A stretch of 64,000 bases of DNA from contig CALRTB020000001.1 of assembly GCA_943371005.1 (NCBI GenBank), positions 124,001 through 188,000 of the forward strand, in the 5' to 3' direction. The notes below the pieces were generated by a model. The model had not been told where the DNA came from, did no database searches, and saw nothing but the letters and a program-made list of their open reading frames with translations. The position numbers and the translations under genes are program-made. This document shows, piece after piece, positions 11,401 to 19,126 of this stretch. This stretch comes from MRBY01 sp943371005. GTDB lineage: Bacteria > Cyanobacteriota > Cyanobacteriia > Cyanobacteriales > MRBY01. Each line of letters opens with the position of its first letter. Positions within the stretch are counted from its first letter, which is position 1.

Positions 11401-13626
11401 AATATGTTCTAAAAAACCACCCCATTCTCCCGTAGCCCAGCGGGTTTTGAGGGGACGAACACCATCTTTTCCCTGGCGTAATAATTCCCAAAAAGCTTCG
11501 GGGTTGTCGGCTTGGGGAAAACGGCAACTGAGACCCACCACCGCAATTTCTTTGTCCTGAATTTTTGGTACTTGCGGTAATCTTTCGGGCCCTTGGTTGC
11601 CCTGGACTAAAAACTGAGCCAGGGTGCGAATGGTCGGATAATCATAGGCCAAGGTGGGATCTAATTTTCGACCCAGCCAATCCTCTAAATCGGCGGTGAC
11701 CTGTACCGCTTGCACGGAATCCAGGCCATAACTCGCAAAGGGCTCCGTTTCATCTAATTGTTGAGGAGCAATGCCGAGGCGACGGGCAATATTATCCTTA
11801 AGCCAGGCTTCAATTTGCTGTTGCTGGTGGTTGGGCTGCGAGGAATCGATAGGGGCTACTGCGATGGATTTGGGGTTCTGCGTGTTGTTCTCTGGTTTTT
11901 CTTCCTGGTGGCTGGGCTGCCACTCGCCGACTACGGCCAAGGTTCCATCTAAAAAACCAGCTTTACAGGCATGGCGACGGATCTTCCCGCTCGATGTTTT
12001 GGGAATGCTACCGGGTTTAATGAAACAAATGGCATGGGGTTGCAGTTGATGTTCAGCGGCGATCGCCCCACGAATAGCTTGGGCTACTGCCGCGACATTT
12101 AATTTGCGGGCATATTTACGCTCCACTTCCTGGACAATGACCAGTTGTTCTTCCCCATCAATGTCCACTGATACGGCGGCCCCGGCTCCCTGCCGTAAAG
12201 CGGGATGGGCCACTTCGACGGTTAATTCAATGTCCTGGGGATAGTGATTGCGACCCCGGATAATCAATAGATCTTTTAAACGACCTGTAATATACAGTTC
12301 GCCGTCTTGCAAAAAACCCAGATCGCCCGTGCGTAAAAAGCCCGTTTCTGCACCAATGGTTCCTTGGAATTGTTGCTGGGTCAGGCCTGGCTTTTGCCAA
12401 TAGCCTTGAGCAACGCTTTCACCCTTGACCCATACTTCACCAATTTCACCGACGGTACATTCTGTGAAAGTCTGGGAATCGACAATTTTGACAATCTGGT
12501 CGCCAATCACCTCACCACTACCGACCAAGGTCACCGTCGTTTCAGTTCCTTGGGCTGGGCGGACTTGGTTGGCTTCAATACCCTGTTTACTGACGGTAAT
12601 TTCCTGGGGAAGCTGGGCATGGCCATTACCCCCGGAAACGATCAGGGTGGTTTCGGCCATACCATAGCAGGGATAAAACGCTGATTTTTGAAAGCCTGCT
12701 ACAGCAAAGGTTTTTGCGAAATTTTCGAGGGTTACAGCACGGATCGGTTCTGCCCCGGAAAAAGCCAGTCGCCAACAGCTTAGGTCGAGTTCTCTGATTT
12801 GTTCTGGGGTAATTTGGCTGGCACAGAGGTCATAGGCAAAATTCGGCGCACCACTGGTGGAAACGCGATAGTCATTGATCGCCTTTAGCCACCGCAAAGG
12901 TCGCTGCAAAAAAGCCACCGGGGGCATTAAAATTTGCGTTGCCCCCACATAAATAGGCTGTAAAATGCCGCCGATCAATCCCATGTCATGGTAGGGCGGC
13001 AACCAGGAAACCCCCATGCTAGCTTCCGTATCCTGGAATCCTTGGTTGATCAAGCCAGAATTGTGGATCAAATTGTGGTGGGAGACCATCACCCCTTTAG
13101 GATCACCCGTAGAGCCACTGGTATATTGCAAAAAAGCGAGATCTGCGCCGGAAATGTTTGGTTTTTGCCAGTTTTTTGCGGAGGTTAATTCGACTTGATC
13201 CGTGGCCAAACAATGGAAGTCTGTGCCTTCTAAATCTTCGAGGCGATCGGCGATTTTATCTTTAAGTTCTGTTGTGGTAAGGGCAAATTTTGCCTGGGCA
13301 TCTTGGATAATGCTATGGAGGCGGTCAAAGGATTTATTCGGTCGCGGTGGGTAAGCTGGTACGGCGATCGCCCCGGCATATAAACACCCCAAAAAAGCGC
13401 CGATAAACTCAAGACCCGGTGGATACAGTAAGAGTGCCCGTTGCCCTTGGGCCTGGTTAGCTTGCAAAAAAGCGGCGATCGCCTGGGCTTTTTGGTCTAA
13501 TTCTCCATAGGTTAGGGCTGCAGATTCCGTTTCGCCATCAGCCAGAAAACTAAACACGGTTTTCCGCGCCTGAAGTTTAGCTCTGTACTGAAGCAGATCG
13601 ACGAAATTTGCAAATTGACCAACCAT
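5476..13626 (-). CDS. ols: Type I polyketide-type olefin synthase (terminal alkene synthase)
   Basis: This 2716-residue megasynthase should turn a fatty acid into a terminal alkene by activation, one elongation, keto reduction, sulfation and decarboxylative release. Domains in order: fatty acyl-AMP ligase (1-580; YTSGSTGDPKG near 172); ACP1 (GLDSVQAV near 634); ketosynthase (about 694-1110; active Cys in DTACSSS near 845, then EAHGTGT and NIGHLEAA); acyltransferase (GHSVGEYVA near 1288, malonyl-type HAFH motif); ketoreductase (TGGLGAIG near 1784, SSVAG...GNYAAAN); ACP2 (LGMDSLMI near 2062); PAPS-type sulfotransferase (SSPRSGST near 2151); and thioesterase (GHSMG near 2531). The thioesterase has Glu 24 residues after its Ser (LVET), as in the decarboxylating CurM enzyme. 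This order matches the olefin synthase described in Synechococcus sp. PCC 7002. No frameshift is seen. Confidence 0.93.
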   Translation of the reverse strand: MVGQFANFVDLLQYRAKLQARKTVFSFLADGETESAALTYGELDQKAQAIAAFLQANQAQGQRALLLYPPGLEFIGAFLGCLYAGAIAVPAYPPRPNKSFDRLHSIIQDAQAKFALTTTELKDKIADRLEDLEGTDFHCLATDQVELTSAKNWQKPNISGADLAFLQYTSGSTGDPKGVMVSHHNLIHNSGLINQGFQDTEASMGVSWLPPYHDMGLIGGILQPIYVGATQILMPPVAFLQRPLRWLKAINDYRVSTSGAPNFAYDLCASQITPEQIRELDLSCWRLAFSGAEPIRAVTLENFAKTFAVAGFQKSAFYPCYGMAETTLIVSGGNGHAQLPQEITVSKQGIEANQVRPAQGTETTVTLVGSGEVIGDQIVKIVDSQTFTECTVGEIGEVWVKGESVAQGYWQKPGLTQQQFQGTIGAETGFLRTGDLGFLQDGELYITGRLKDLLIIRGRNHYPQDIELTVEVAHPALRQGAGAAVSVDIDGEEQLVIVQEVERKYARKLNVAAVAQAIRGAIAAEHQLQPHAICFIKPGSIPKTSSGKIRRHACKAGFLDGTLAVVGEWQPSHQEEKPENNTQNPKSIAVAPIDSSQPNHQQQQIEAWLKDNIARRLGIAPQQLDETEPFASYGLDSVQAVQVTADLEDWLGRKLDPTLAYDYPTIRTLAQFLVQGNQGPERLPQVPKIQDKEIAVVGLSCRFPQADNPEAFWELLRQGKDGVRPLKTRWATGEWGGFLEHIDQFDPQFFGISPREAEQMDPQQRLLLEVTWEALERANIPAASLRHSQTGVFVGISNSDYAQLQVRENNPINPYMGTGNAHSIAANRLSYFLDLRGVSLSIDTACSSSLVALHLACQSLINGESELAIAAGVNLILTPDVTQTFTQAGMMSVTGRCQTFDEGADGYVRGEGCGVVLLKPLAQAERDGDNILAVIHGSAVNQDGRSNGLTAPNGRSQQAVIRQALAQAGITAAALDYLEAHGTGTPLGDPIEINSLKAVLQTAQREQPCVVGSVKTNIGHLEAAAGIAGLIKVILSLGHGVIPQHLHFKQLNPRIDLDGLVTIAREQQPWPSGSQKRFAGVSSFGFGGTNAHVIVGEYAKSPTPNLSIAQDRPWHLLTLSAKNSPALNALQKSYVDYLAHHPSVDPRDLCWSANTGRSPLKERRFFVFKQVADLQQALNQDFLAQPRLSSPAKIAFLFTGQGSQYHGMGQQLYQTSPRFRQVLDECDRLWQTYSPEAPALTDLLYGNHSPDLVHETVYTQPLLFAVEYAIAQLWLSWGVTPDFCMGHSVGEYVAACLAGVFSLADGMKLITARGKLMHALPSNGSMAAVFADKTVIKPYLSEHLTVGAENGSHLVLSGQTPCLEASISKLQSQGIKTKPLKVSHAFHSPLMAPMLAEFREIAEQITFFSPRLPLISNVTGGQIEAEIAQADYWVKHVLQPVKFVQSIQTLAQSGANVYLEIGVKPVLLSMGRHCLAEQEAMWLPSLRPHSEPWLEIFTSLGKLYEQCLNIDWQAVEAGYGQRKLILPTYPFQRQRYWFNHGSWQKGQAEPMNPAPDDLKDWFYQVAWTPLETLPPTPEPSDKLWLILGDRHHHSEPIEAQFKNAQRVYLGQSNHFPTDAPWEVSADALESLFTRVGPQNLAGILYLCPLREDPEDLDEIQKQTSGFALQLIQALYQQKIAVPCWFVTHQSQRVLATDAVVGFAQGGLWGLAQAIALEHPELWGGIIDVDDTLPNFAQICQQKQIQQIAVRHQKLYGAQLKKQPLLSQNNLQIQPQQTYLVTGGLGAIGRQIAQWLAAKGAEKVILLGRRVPAADPQTLPTNAVVYPCDLADETQVAKLFQTYPHIKGIFHAAGTLADGLLQQQTWQNFQIVAAAKLKGTWHLHRHSQKLDLDFFVLFSSVAGVLGSPGQGNYAAANRGMMAIAQYRQAQGLPALAIHWGPWAEGGMANSLSNQNLAWLPPQQGLTLLEQVLGAQGEMGVFKPDWQNLAKQFPEFAKTHYFAAVIPAAKDAPPTASIFDKLIDLDASQRADYLLDYLRQSVAQILRLDINQIQSHDSLLDLGMDSLMIMEAIASLKQDLQLMLYPREIYERPRLDVLTAYLASEFTKAHDPEAATTTEAIPSQSLAVKTKKPWQKPDRKNPNPVAFILSSPRSGSTLLRVMLAGHPGLYSPPELHLLPFETMGDRHQELGRSHLGEGLQRALMDLENLTPEASQAKVNQWIEADTPIAEIYAYLQRQAGQRLLIDKSPSYGSDRHSLDHSEILFDQAKYIHLVRHPYAVIESFTRLRMDKLLGAEQQNPYALAESIWRTSNRNILDLGRTVAADRYLQVIYEDLVRNPRQVLTEICNFLGVDFDEALLNPYSGDRLTDGLHQQSMGVGDPNFLQHKAIDPALADKWRSITLPAALQPDTIHLAQTFAYELPQEPHQLTPQAQVLPSMTERFVTVRGLETCLCEWGDRHQPLVLLLHGILEQGASWQLIAPQLAAQGYWVVAPDLRGHGKSAHAQSYSMLDFLADVDALAKQLGDRPFTLVGHSMGSIIGAMYAGIRQTQIEKLILVETIVPNDIDDAETGNHLTTHLDYLAAPPQHPIFPSLEVAARRLRQATPQLPKDLSEFLTQRSTRPVEKGVQWRWDAFLRTRAGIEFNGISRRRYLALLKDIQAPITLIYGDQSEFNRPADLQAIQAALPQAQRLTVAGGHNLHFENPQAIAQIVYQQLQTP

Positions 13627-13723
13627 GTATGCCTTAGCAACTCCTGTGAATGGAAATTCTGGACTCCGTATCCTAGCAATTTTTGCGAATACCCACGGGC
13701 CATAGCCTAGTTAACCATATTAA

Positions 13724-13746
13724 ACCGTGAGTTCCCTCCCCACGGT
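13724..13746 (-). other. Inverted repeat upstream of ols
   Basis: The perfect 6-bp repeat ACCGTG/CACGGT with an 11-nt loop lies in the 196-nt gap between the hydrolase stop and the ols start. On the minus strand it is followed by TTTAAT, a poor T tract. It may be a weak terminator for the upstream genes or part of the ols leader. I could not assign a promoter with confidence. Confidence 0.35.
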
Positions 13747-13822
13747 AAATCCTCCCAAAATCCGCCGTTCCTTCGGTTATGGAGGGCCTGGTTTCAACTG
13801 ATTTGAGTGTAAAAGCCCCAGG

Positions 13823-14722
13823 CTATGTTGACTGTTGCCGCCCTAACCAATCAAGTAAATAGCCGTTAACTAACTCCGGGGCTTCGTCCTGGGGACAATG
13901 GCCGACATTATCAAGGGGAATAAACTCAATCTGGGGATATTGCGCAACGAGAGCTTGACCCAGATCAACAGGTTCCCATGGATCGGCTGTCCCCCAGAAA
14001 ACTGCCGTAGGGCAATGCAACTGGGGCAGCAAATCATCCGGGAGTGGCCCTTGGGAATAACTCGTAAAAGCCAAGAAAACGGCCGCTGCGCCTGGATCTT
14101 GGGCAGGGGTCAGGATCAATTCCACCAACTCGTCGGTAATCGCTGTTTTATCCCTGTAGGCCTGGGCTAAAATCTTGCGGATTGTTTTCGGCTGGGCCAA
14201 CTGCTTAAAGAACAGGGAGCCGAGGGGAGTTTGGGTCAAGAGCTTTTGAAAAAGGGGGACACCCCAGCGTTGGTAAAAAGGTGCTTTTAAGAGATTGCGT
14301 TCGTGGAATAGCCGTAGGGAAAAATTGAGCGCCACAACCCCCCGAACCCAGTGGGGATAAGACACTGCCGTTTGCATGACAACGACACAGCCAATGGAAT
14401 TACCAATTAAAAAAGCCGGTTCACCAATAATCTCGGCACAAAACGCCTTGATTTGAGTGGCCCAAGTTTCAAAGGTATAGTCCGCTTCGACCTTTGGTTG
14501 AGGTTTTGCCGATTTTCCAAAGCCGAGTAAATCGATGGCATAACACCGGTATTGTTCCCCTAAAACTGGGAGATTTTTGCGCCAATGACCTGCCGAGGCC
14601 CCAAATCCATGGACGAGAAGCACGGGCGGCCCCTGGGTGCCCCACTGACGATAGTTAATGGTAAAGCCGTGCCATTGCCAACTGTAATCAGTATGGGGAT
14701 TGGCGGAAGAAGTGATGGTCAT
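13823..14722 (-). CDS. Alpha/beta-fold hydrolase
   Basis: This 299-residue protein is an alpha/beta hydrolase, probably a serine esterase. Visible features are the oxyanion-loop HGFGAS near residue 38, the nucleophile elbow GNSIGC with Ser near 108, an acidic residue in TADPWE near 246, and the catalytic His in VGHCPQDE near 274. The cap region (about 125-215) is helical. No signal peptide is seen, so it is probably cytosolic. The overall style resembles cyanobacterial and plastid pheophytinase/dephytylase-like hydrolases, but the substrate cannot be assigned. It lies upstream of ols on the same strand, 39 nt after yidD. A role in alkene metabolism is possible but unsupported. Confidence 0.8.
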   Translation of the reverse strand: MTITSSANPHTDYSWQWHGFTINYRQWGTQGPPVLLVHGFGASAGHWRKNLPVLGEQYRCYAIDLLGFGKSAKPQPKVEADYTFETWATQIKAFCAEIIGEPAFLIGNSIGCVVVMQTAVSYPHWVRGVVALNFSLRLFHERNLLKAPFYQRWGVPLFQKLLTQTPLGSLFFKQLAQPKTIRKILAQAYRDKTAITDELVELILTPAQDPGAAAVFLAFTSYSQGPLPDDLLPQLHCPTAVFWGTADPWEPVDLGQALVAQYPQIEFIPLDNVGHCPQDEAPELVNGYLLDWLGRQQST

Positions 14723-14761
14723 GGTGAGCGATGGATGGAACCGAAATGGGGAGCGAATACC

Positions 14762-15004
14762 CTAAGGTGTATTGTCTAAATCGTGATGGCAGAGATGGGG
14801 TACCGGATCATAGCCCCCAGGGTGAAACGGGTGGCAACGGCCAAGGCGCTTAAGGGCGAGCCAGCTCCCCCGGAGCACACCGAAGCGTTCTACGGCTTCA
14901 AGGGCATATTGGGAGCAGGTGGGCTGAAAGCGACAACTGGGGGGGAATAGGGGAGAAATCCAGCGGCGGTACCCTTTGATGCTCCAGAGGATCAAACTTT
15001 TCAT
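14762..15004 (-). CDS. yidD: Membrane protein insertion efficiency factor YidD
   Basis: YidD is a small protein thought to assist YidC-dependent insertion of inner-membrane proteins. The 80-residue sequence shows the family signature: an amphipathic N-terminus (LILWSIKGYRRWISPLFPP), then SCRFQPTCSQYALEA, the Arg/Lys-rich GSWLALKRLGRCHPFHPGGYDPVP segment, and a short tail. Three conserved Cys are visible. It starts 5 nt after the ftsH stop, so the two are almost certainly co-transcribed. This is a notable pairing of a membrane insertion aid with a membrane protease. Confidence 0.92.
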   Translation of the reverse strand: MKSLILWSIKGYRRWISPLFPPSCRFQPTCSQYALEAVERFGVLRGSWLALKRLGRCHPFHPGGYDPVPHLCHHDLDNTP

Positions 15005-15009
15005 GGCAT

Positions 15010-16920
15010 TTAGGCAACGGAAGCGGTTTTTTGGAGGTCGATGGTTTGACCAAGGGCTTCGTTGACGAGACGACTAAAGTCTTCCCCTTCGATGGTTTCT
15101 TCTTCAATAAGCCGATCCACAAGGCGATCTACAAGCTGACGATTGTCCCGAATGATTTGCTTGGCAGTTTCGTAACACTCGTTGATGATTTCTCGCACCT
15201 TGAGGTCAATGCGTTGGGCGATCGCCTCGGAATATTCAGGCCGTTCCCCAAACCAGTCATTTCTGAGGAAAACTTCACCCCGATTGGTTTCTAGGGCAAA
15301 ATGACCCAGTTCCGACATCCCAAACTTTGTCACCATTTGACGGGCAATATTGGTAAGCATTTGGATATCCTGGGAGGCCCCGGAGGTGATTTCATCGTAG
15401 CCAAACACAATATCCTCAGCGGCACGTCCTCCCAGGGCCACGGCGATTTGGGCGCGGAATTGGGCTTTGGTGGTCAAACCCTGTTCTTCGTTGGGGGTAA
15501 ACCAGGTTAAACCCTGGGCACGGCCCCGGGGAATAATGGTGACTTTCTGGAGGGGATCGTGGTCTTTGAGGATGGTGCCGACAATGGCGTGACCTACTTC
15601 ATGGTAGGCGATGAGCCGTTTGCTTTTCCCGTCGGTGAGGGCTGTCCCCTCCATTCCCGCCACGACCCGATCAATGGCGTCGTTGATTTCGCTACTGGTA
15701 ATCGCTTCTTTGCGGCGGCGGGCGGTGAAAATGGCGGCTTCGTTGAGTAAGTTCGCTAAATCTGCCCCAGAAAAGCCAGGGGTGCGCCGGGCGATCGCCT
15801 CTAGATCAACATCCTCCGCTACTTTTTTGTCTTGGGCATGGACTTCGAGGATCGCCAAACGCCCCAAACGGTCTGGATAATCCACGGTCACCTGGCGATC
15901 AAAGCGACCAGGACGCAGGAGGGCTTGATCCAAAACATCCGGGCGGTTGGTGGCGGCGATCACAATAATCCCGGAATTCCCTTCAAAACCGTCCATTTCT
16001 GTGAGCAATTGGTTTAGGGTCTGCTCCCGCTCATCGTTTCCCCCACCAATGCCTGCGCCTCGTTGGCGACCGACCGCATCAATTTCATCGATAAAGACAA
16101 GGCAGGGAGCGTTTTCCTGGGCCTTGCGGAAGAGATCCCGCACCCGTGAAGCGCCGACCCCCACAAACATTTCTACAAATTCAGAGCCGGAAATACTAAA
16201 AAATGGCACCCCAGCTTCCCCGGCGATCGCCTTTGCCAGGAGCGTTTTACCCGTACCAGGGGGGCCAATGAGGAGCATTCCCCGGGGGATTTTTGCACCA
16301 ATCGCCGTAAATTTATTCGGTTCTTTCAGGAAGGTGACCACCTCGGCGAGTTCTTCCTTGGCTTCTTCGACCCCGGCTACATCCTTAAACATGATCCCTG
16401 TTTCCGCTTCCATCTGAAAGCGCGCCTTGGAACGGCCGAAATTCATGGCGTTGTTCTGCATGCTGGCCGACCGGCGAATGATCAGCACTAGCCCCCCGAT
16501 CAGAATGCCAAAGAGGAGGAGGTTGGTAAAAATGGCGATCGCCACCGAATGATCCTGGGAAGGCACCACCTCAAATTCAACGTTATTTTCCCGGAGGGCC
16601 GCAAGGAGTTCTTGGTTGTTGTTGAGGAGCTGGATGGTCTGGGCTTCTTCCTCGGTTTGTCCCCGGAGCGTGACCTGGGCAGTGTTGGTTTCTGGGTCAA
16701 GGATGAACCGATCCACCTGATTTTGCCGGATATCCTGGAGCAGCTCGCCGTAGTTCAATGTCTCTGTTGATTCCGTTGGTTCTGTCTGGGCGATCGCCGC
16801 GCCGCCCCCCCAAAGTAAGGCTTGGCTCAACAAAAAATTAGCCATCCCAGCCCGCCACTTGAAACGAGGTTTGGCCTGATGCTTCTGCTTGCTCGGAAGG
16901 AGGTGACGATAGTGCTTCAT
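15010..16920 (-). CDS. ftsH: ATP-dependent zinc metalloprotease FtsH
   Basis: FtsH is a hexameric membrane-bound AAA+ protease; cyanobacterial members degrade damaged photosystem II D1 and unassembled membrane proteins. The ATG at 16920 gives 636 residues; a TTG five codons upstream is less likely. An N-terminal hydrophobic segment ending AAIAQ, a lumenal domain, and a second membrane helix near residues 105-128 precede the AAA module. Walker A is GPPGTGKT near 221, followed by FIDEIDAVGRQRG and the second region of homology (ATNRPDVLDQALLRPGRFDRQ). The zinc site is HEVGH near 441. Which cyanobacterial FtsH paralogue this is cannot be settled by eye. yidD follows 5 nt after the stop. Confidence 0.95.
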   Translation of the reverse strand: MKHYRHLLPSKQKHQAKPRFKWRAGMANFLLSQALLWGGGAAIAQTEPTESTETLNYGELLQDIRQNQVDRFILDPETNTAQVTLRGQTEEEAQTIQLLNNNQELLAALRENNVEFEVVPSQDHSVAIAIFTNLLLFGILIGGLVLIIRRSASMQNNAMNFGRSKARFQMEAETGIMFKDVAGVEEAKEELAEVVTFLKEPNKFTAIGAKIPRGMLLIGPPGTGKTLLAKAIAGEAGVPFFSISGSEFVEMFVGVGASRVRDLFRKAQENAPCLVFIDEIDAVGRQRGAGIGGGNDEREQTLNQLLTEMDGFEGNSGIIVIAATNRPDVLDQALLRPGRFDRQVTVDYPDRLGRLAILEVHAQDKKVAEDVDLEAIARRTPGFSGADLANLLNEAAIFTARRRKEAITSSEINDAIDRVVAGMEGTALTDGKSKRLIAYHEVGHAIVGTILKDHDPLQKVTIIPRGRAQGLTWFTPNEEQGLTTKAQFRAQIAVALGGRAAEDIVFGYDEITSGASQDIQMLTNIARQMVTKFGMSELGHFALETNRGEVFLRNDWFGERPEYSEAIAQRIDLKVREIINECYETAKQIIRDNRQLVDRLVDRLIEEETIEGEDFSRLVNEALGQTIDLQKTASVA

Positions 16921-17405
16921 ATTTCGGAGGGACAACGACAGAGAAACTGTTCTTATTCTAGAGTTTTCCTCCCATAATCGGGGTGCTTCCCTCCGTTTCG
17001 CGCCAAAATTACCCGTTGTTTATCCCAGATTTCTTTCCCCGAAAGCCGTCATCATTAGTCGCTAGATCAGCGTTGCCGGGAGTGAGTTGGATCTTGATCA
17101 CAGGAAACGACTGTGACTCCCTCCACCACGATTTTTTGTCTAAACTTTCACAGCCCAAAAAGCAATTTCAGATCGTGACTCAAATTGTGAACCCAGGCCA
17201 TGGGTTAGTTTGCTCTCTGGGAGTTTTCTGGAGAAAAATGCTGATTTTTGCTGGTTAAGAAATGTCGTAGGTTAATTTTTTTTGTGATTTATTCTTAGGT
17301 CGTTGTATGGGGTGGTGTTTTTGCTAAGTTGAAGCCGAGATTGTTTAAAAAAAGCATTCGCCTTAATCTCAAATTTCAGTCAAAAACGGCGCAAAGACAG
17401 AAAAC
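16921..17405. other. Divergent intergenic region, ftsH / mscS
   Basis: This 485-nt region separates ftsH (-) from the MscS gene (+) and should hold both promoters. The part nearest mscS is AT-rich with T runs (17275-17350). No HIP1 site, RNA gene or convincing operator was seen. An open frame at about 16983-17258 on the plus strand has no recognisable composition or ribosome site. Confidence 0.5.
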
Positions 17406-19043
17406 ATGAATGGGATCCTCCTCGATCTTGGTGTGGTGATCGCCGAGATTCTTCTCTTTTTAATTGCCATCACCACGGGTCAATTTTTGATTATTTTGAC
17501 CCTAAAACGCTTAGCCCAATGGGTGCCAGAAAAACAAGGGCCAAACCCCTTAAATTTGACCCAAAAAATTCTTAATAAATCCCTATTGGTAATTAAAATT
17601 GCTGGAGTCATAGTCATTGCAGCTTTAAATGGCTACTTATTTTTTCAGCAGAAATCGCCCTATATTTATCTTCTTGATTTAATTAACAATGTCCCGCCTG
17701 ACCAGTGGCAGAGGCTGGCCCTCGGTTTACTGAAAAGTGTTTTACTGTTGCTGTTAGTCAGTTTAATGATTGCCTCCCTAAGGCCACGACTGAAACGGGC
17801 AGGCGATCGCCTCAAAGCTTGGAAAAACATCGAAAGCAATAACCACAGCTTAGATACCCTCTTTAAGGCCATTGACCTGGCGATCGCCAATGGTCTTTGG
17901 ATTTTAGCCCTGGTGGTGTGCCTTAATTTTCTGTTTGTCCCCCCTAGCATCACCCAATATTTTTATCTCGCCATCAAAGTTTATTTTTTACTTTGTCTGG
18001 GGATCATCACCGTGCGGGCATCTTTTTCTTTAATTGATACTTTAGATGGTCTATCAACAGAATTTATCGCGAAGCATCCCCGGTCTCCCCTACGCTTCTA
18101 CCCCCGGTTTCGCTATTTATTGGGCCTTACAAAACGCTGTTTAGAAACGGGAATCTATCTGGCGATCGCCGGGGTGATTTGTGCCCAATTTCCCCTCCTC
18201 GATCAACTTGCTCCCTATGCGATCCCGGCCAATCAAATTATCCTAATTATTTTCATCGCGGCTCTGGCGATCGAACTGAGCAATATCATTGTCGAAAAAT
18301 TACTGCTGCGATCGCCAAACCTCAGCCCAGTCCAACAGCGTCGTCGCCTAACCTTTATTCCCCTGGTGCAAAACACCGTACGCTACTGCATTTATTTTTT
18401 GAGTGGCGTTTCAATTCTCTATGTCTTTGACATTGACCCTACACCGATCCTAGCCGGGGCTGGGATTCTGGGTTTGGCCGTGGGACTTGGGGCGCAAAAT
18501 TTGATCAATGATCTCGTCAATGGCTTTTCGATTTTGTTGCAAAATTATTACCTTGTCGGTGATTTTGTCGAAACCGATGACGCCACAGGTCTCGTCGAAG
18601 AAATGGATCTGCGGGTCACACGCATCCGCGACACAGGGGGACGACTGCACATTATCCGCAATGGCGATATCAAAACCATCGTGAATTACTCCAAAGATTA
18701 TGTGTATGCGGTGGTCTATGTTGGGGTAGCCTACGATTCAGATTTAGACCATGTGTATCAGGTTTTAGGGGACGTGGGCCACCAAATCCAAGGCTTACAC
18801 CCCGATGTCCTCGAACCGACCCGCATTGACGGCCTCGATAACTTTGCCGAATCTGAACTCACCATCCGCACGGTCACCAAGGTTAAACCAGGCAAACACC
18901 TACCGGTGCAGCGTCTCCTGCGGAAGTTAATTAAAGAAGCCTTCGACCGTGAGCAGATTGAAATTCCCTTTGCCCGCCGTGTGCTTATTTTTAAAAATGA
19001 AGCCCCCGACCTTGATTCGCTTCGGGATTCGGAAAATATGTAA
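17406..19043 (+). CDS. MscS-family mechanosensitive ion channel
   Basis: This 545-residue membrane protein belongs to the small-conductance mechanosensitive channel family, which opens under membrane tension during hypo-osmotic shock. Several hydrophobic helices fill the first 330 residues, more than the three of E. coli MscS. The pore-lining helix is AGAGILGLAVGLGAQNLIND near residue 350, with the Ala/Gly packing pattern of MscS TM3. The cytosolic beta domain follows (VGDFVETDDATGLVEEMDLR, then IIRNGDIKTIVNYSKD), ending in a mixed alpha/beta C-terminal domain. It starts at ATG 17406 after an AT-rich leader. The SLH protein gene follows 83 nt downstream on the same strand. Confidence 0.9.
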   Translation: MNGILLDLGVVIAEILLFLIAITTGQFLIILTLKRLAQWVPEKQGPNPLNLTQKILNKSLLVIKIAGVIVIAALNGYLFFQQKSPYIYLLDLINNVPPDQWQRLALGLLKSVLLLLLVSLMIASLRPRLKRAGDRLKAWKNIESNNHSLDTLFKAIDLAIANGLWILALVVCLNFLFVPPSITQYFYLAIKVYFLLCLGIITVRASFSLIDTLDGLSTEFIAKHPRSPLRFYPRFRYLLGLTKRCLETGIYLAIAGVICAQFPLLDQLAPYAIPANQIILIIFIAALAIELSNIIVEKLLLRSPNLSPVQQRRRLTFIPLVQNTVRYCIYFLSGVSILYVFDIDPTPILAGAGILGLAVGLGAQNLINDLVNGFSILLQNYYLVGDFVETDDATGLVEEMDLRVTRIRDTGGRLHIIRNGDIKTIVNYSKDYVYAVVYVGVAYDSDLDHVYQVLGDVGHQIQGLHPDVLEPTRIDGLDNFAESELTIRTVTKVKPGKHLPVQRLLRKLIKEAFDREQIEIPFARRVLIFKNEAPDLDSLRDSENM

Positions 19044-19126
19044 GACTTTTGTAATAGCTGGGCTCAAAATAGGCGAAATTCAGTCTAATGGGAGCAGTTG
19101 TTGTCTAAAATCCAAGATTATTTGTC

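Noticed and set aside
16983..17258. Open frame of 91 codons between ftsH and the MscS gene.
   Set aside because: No ribosome site, unlikely composition, and it fills a divergent promoter region.
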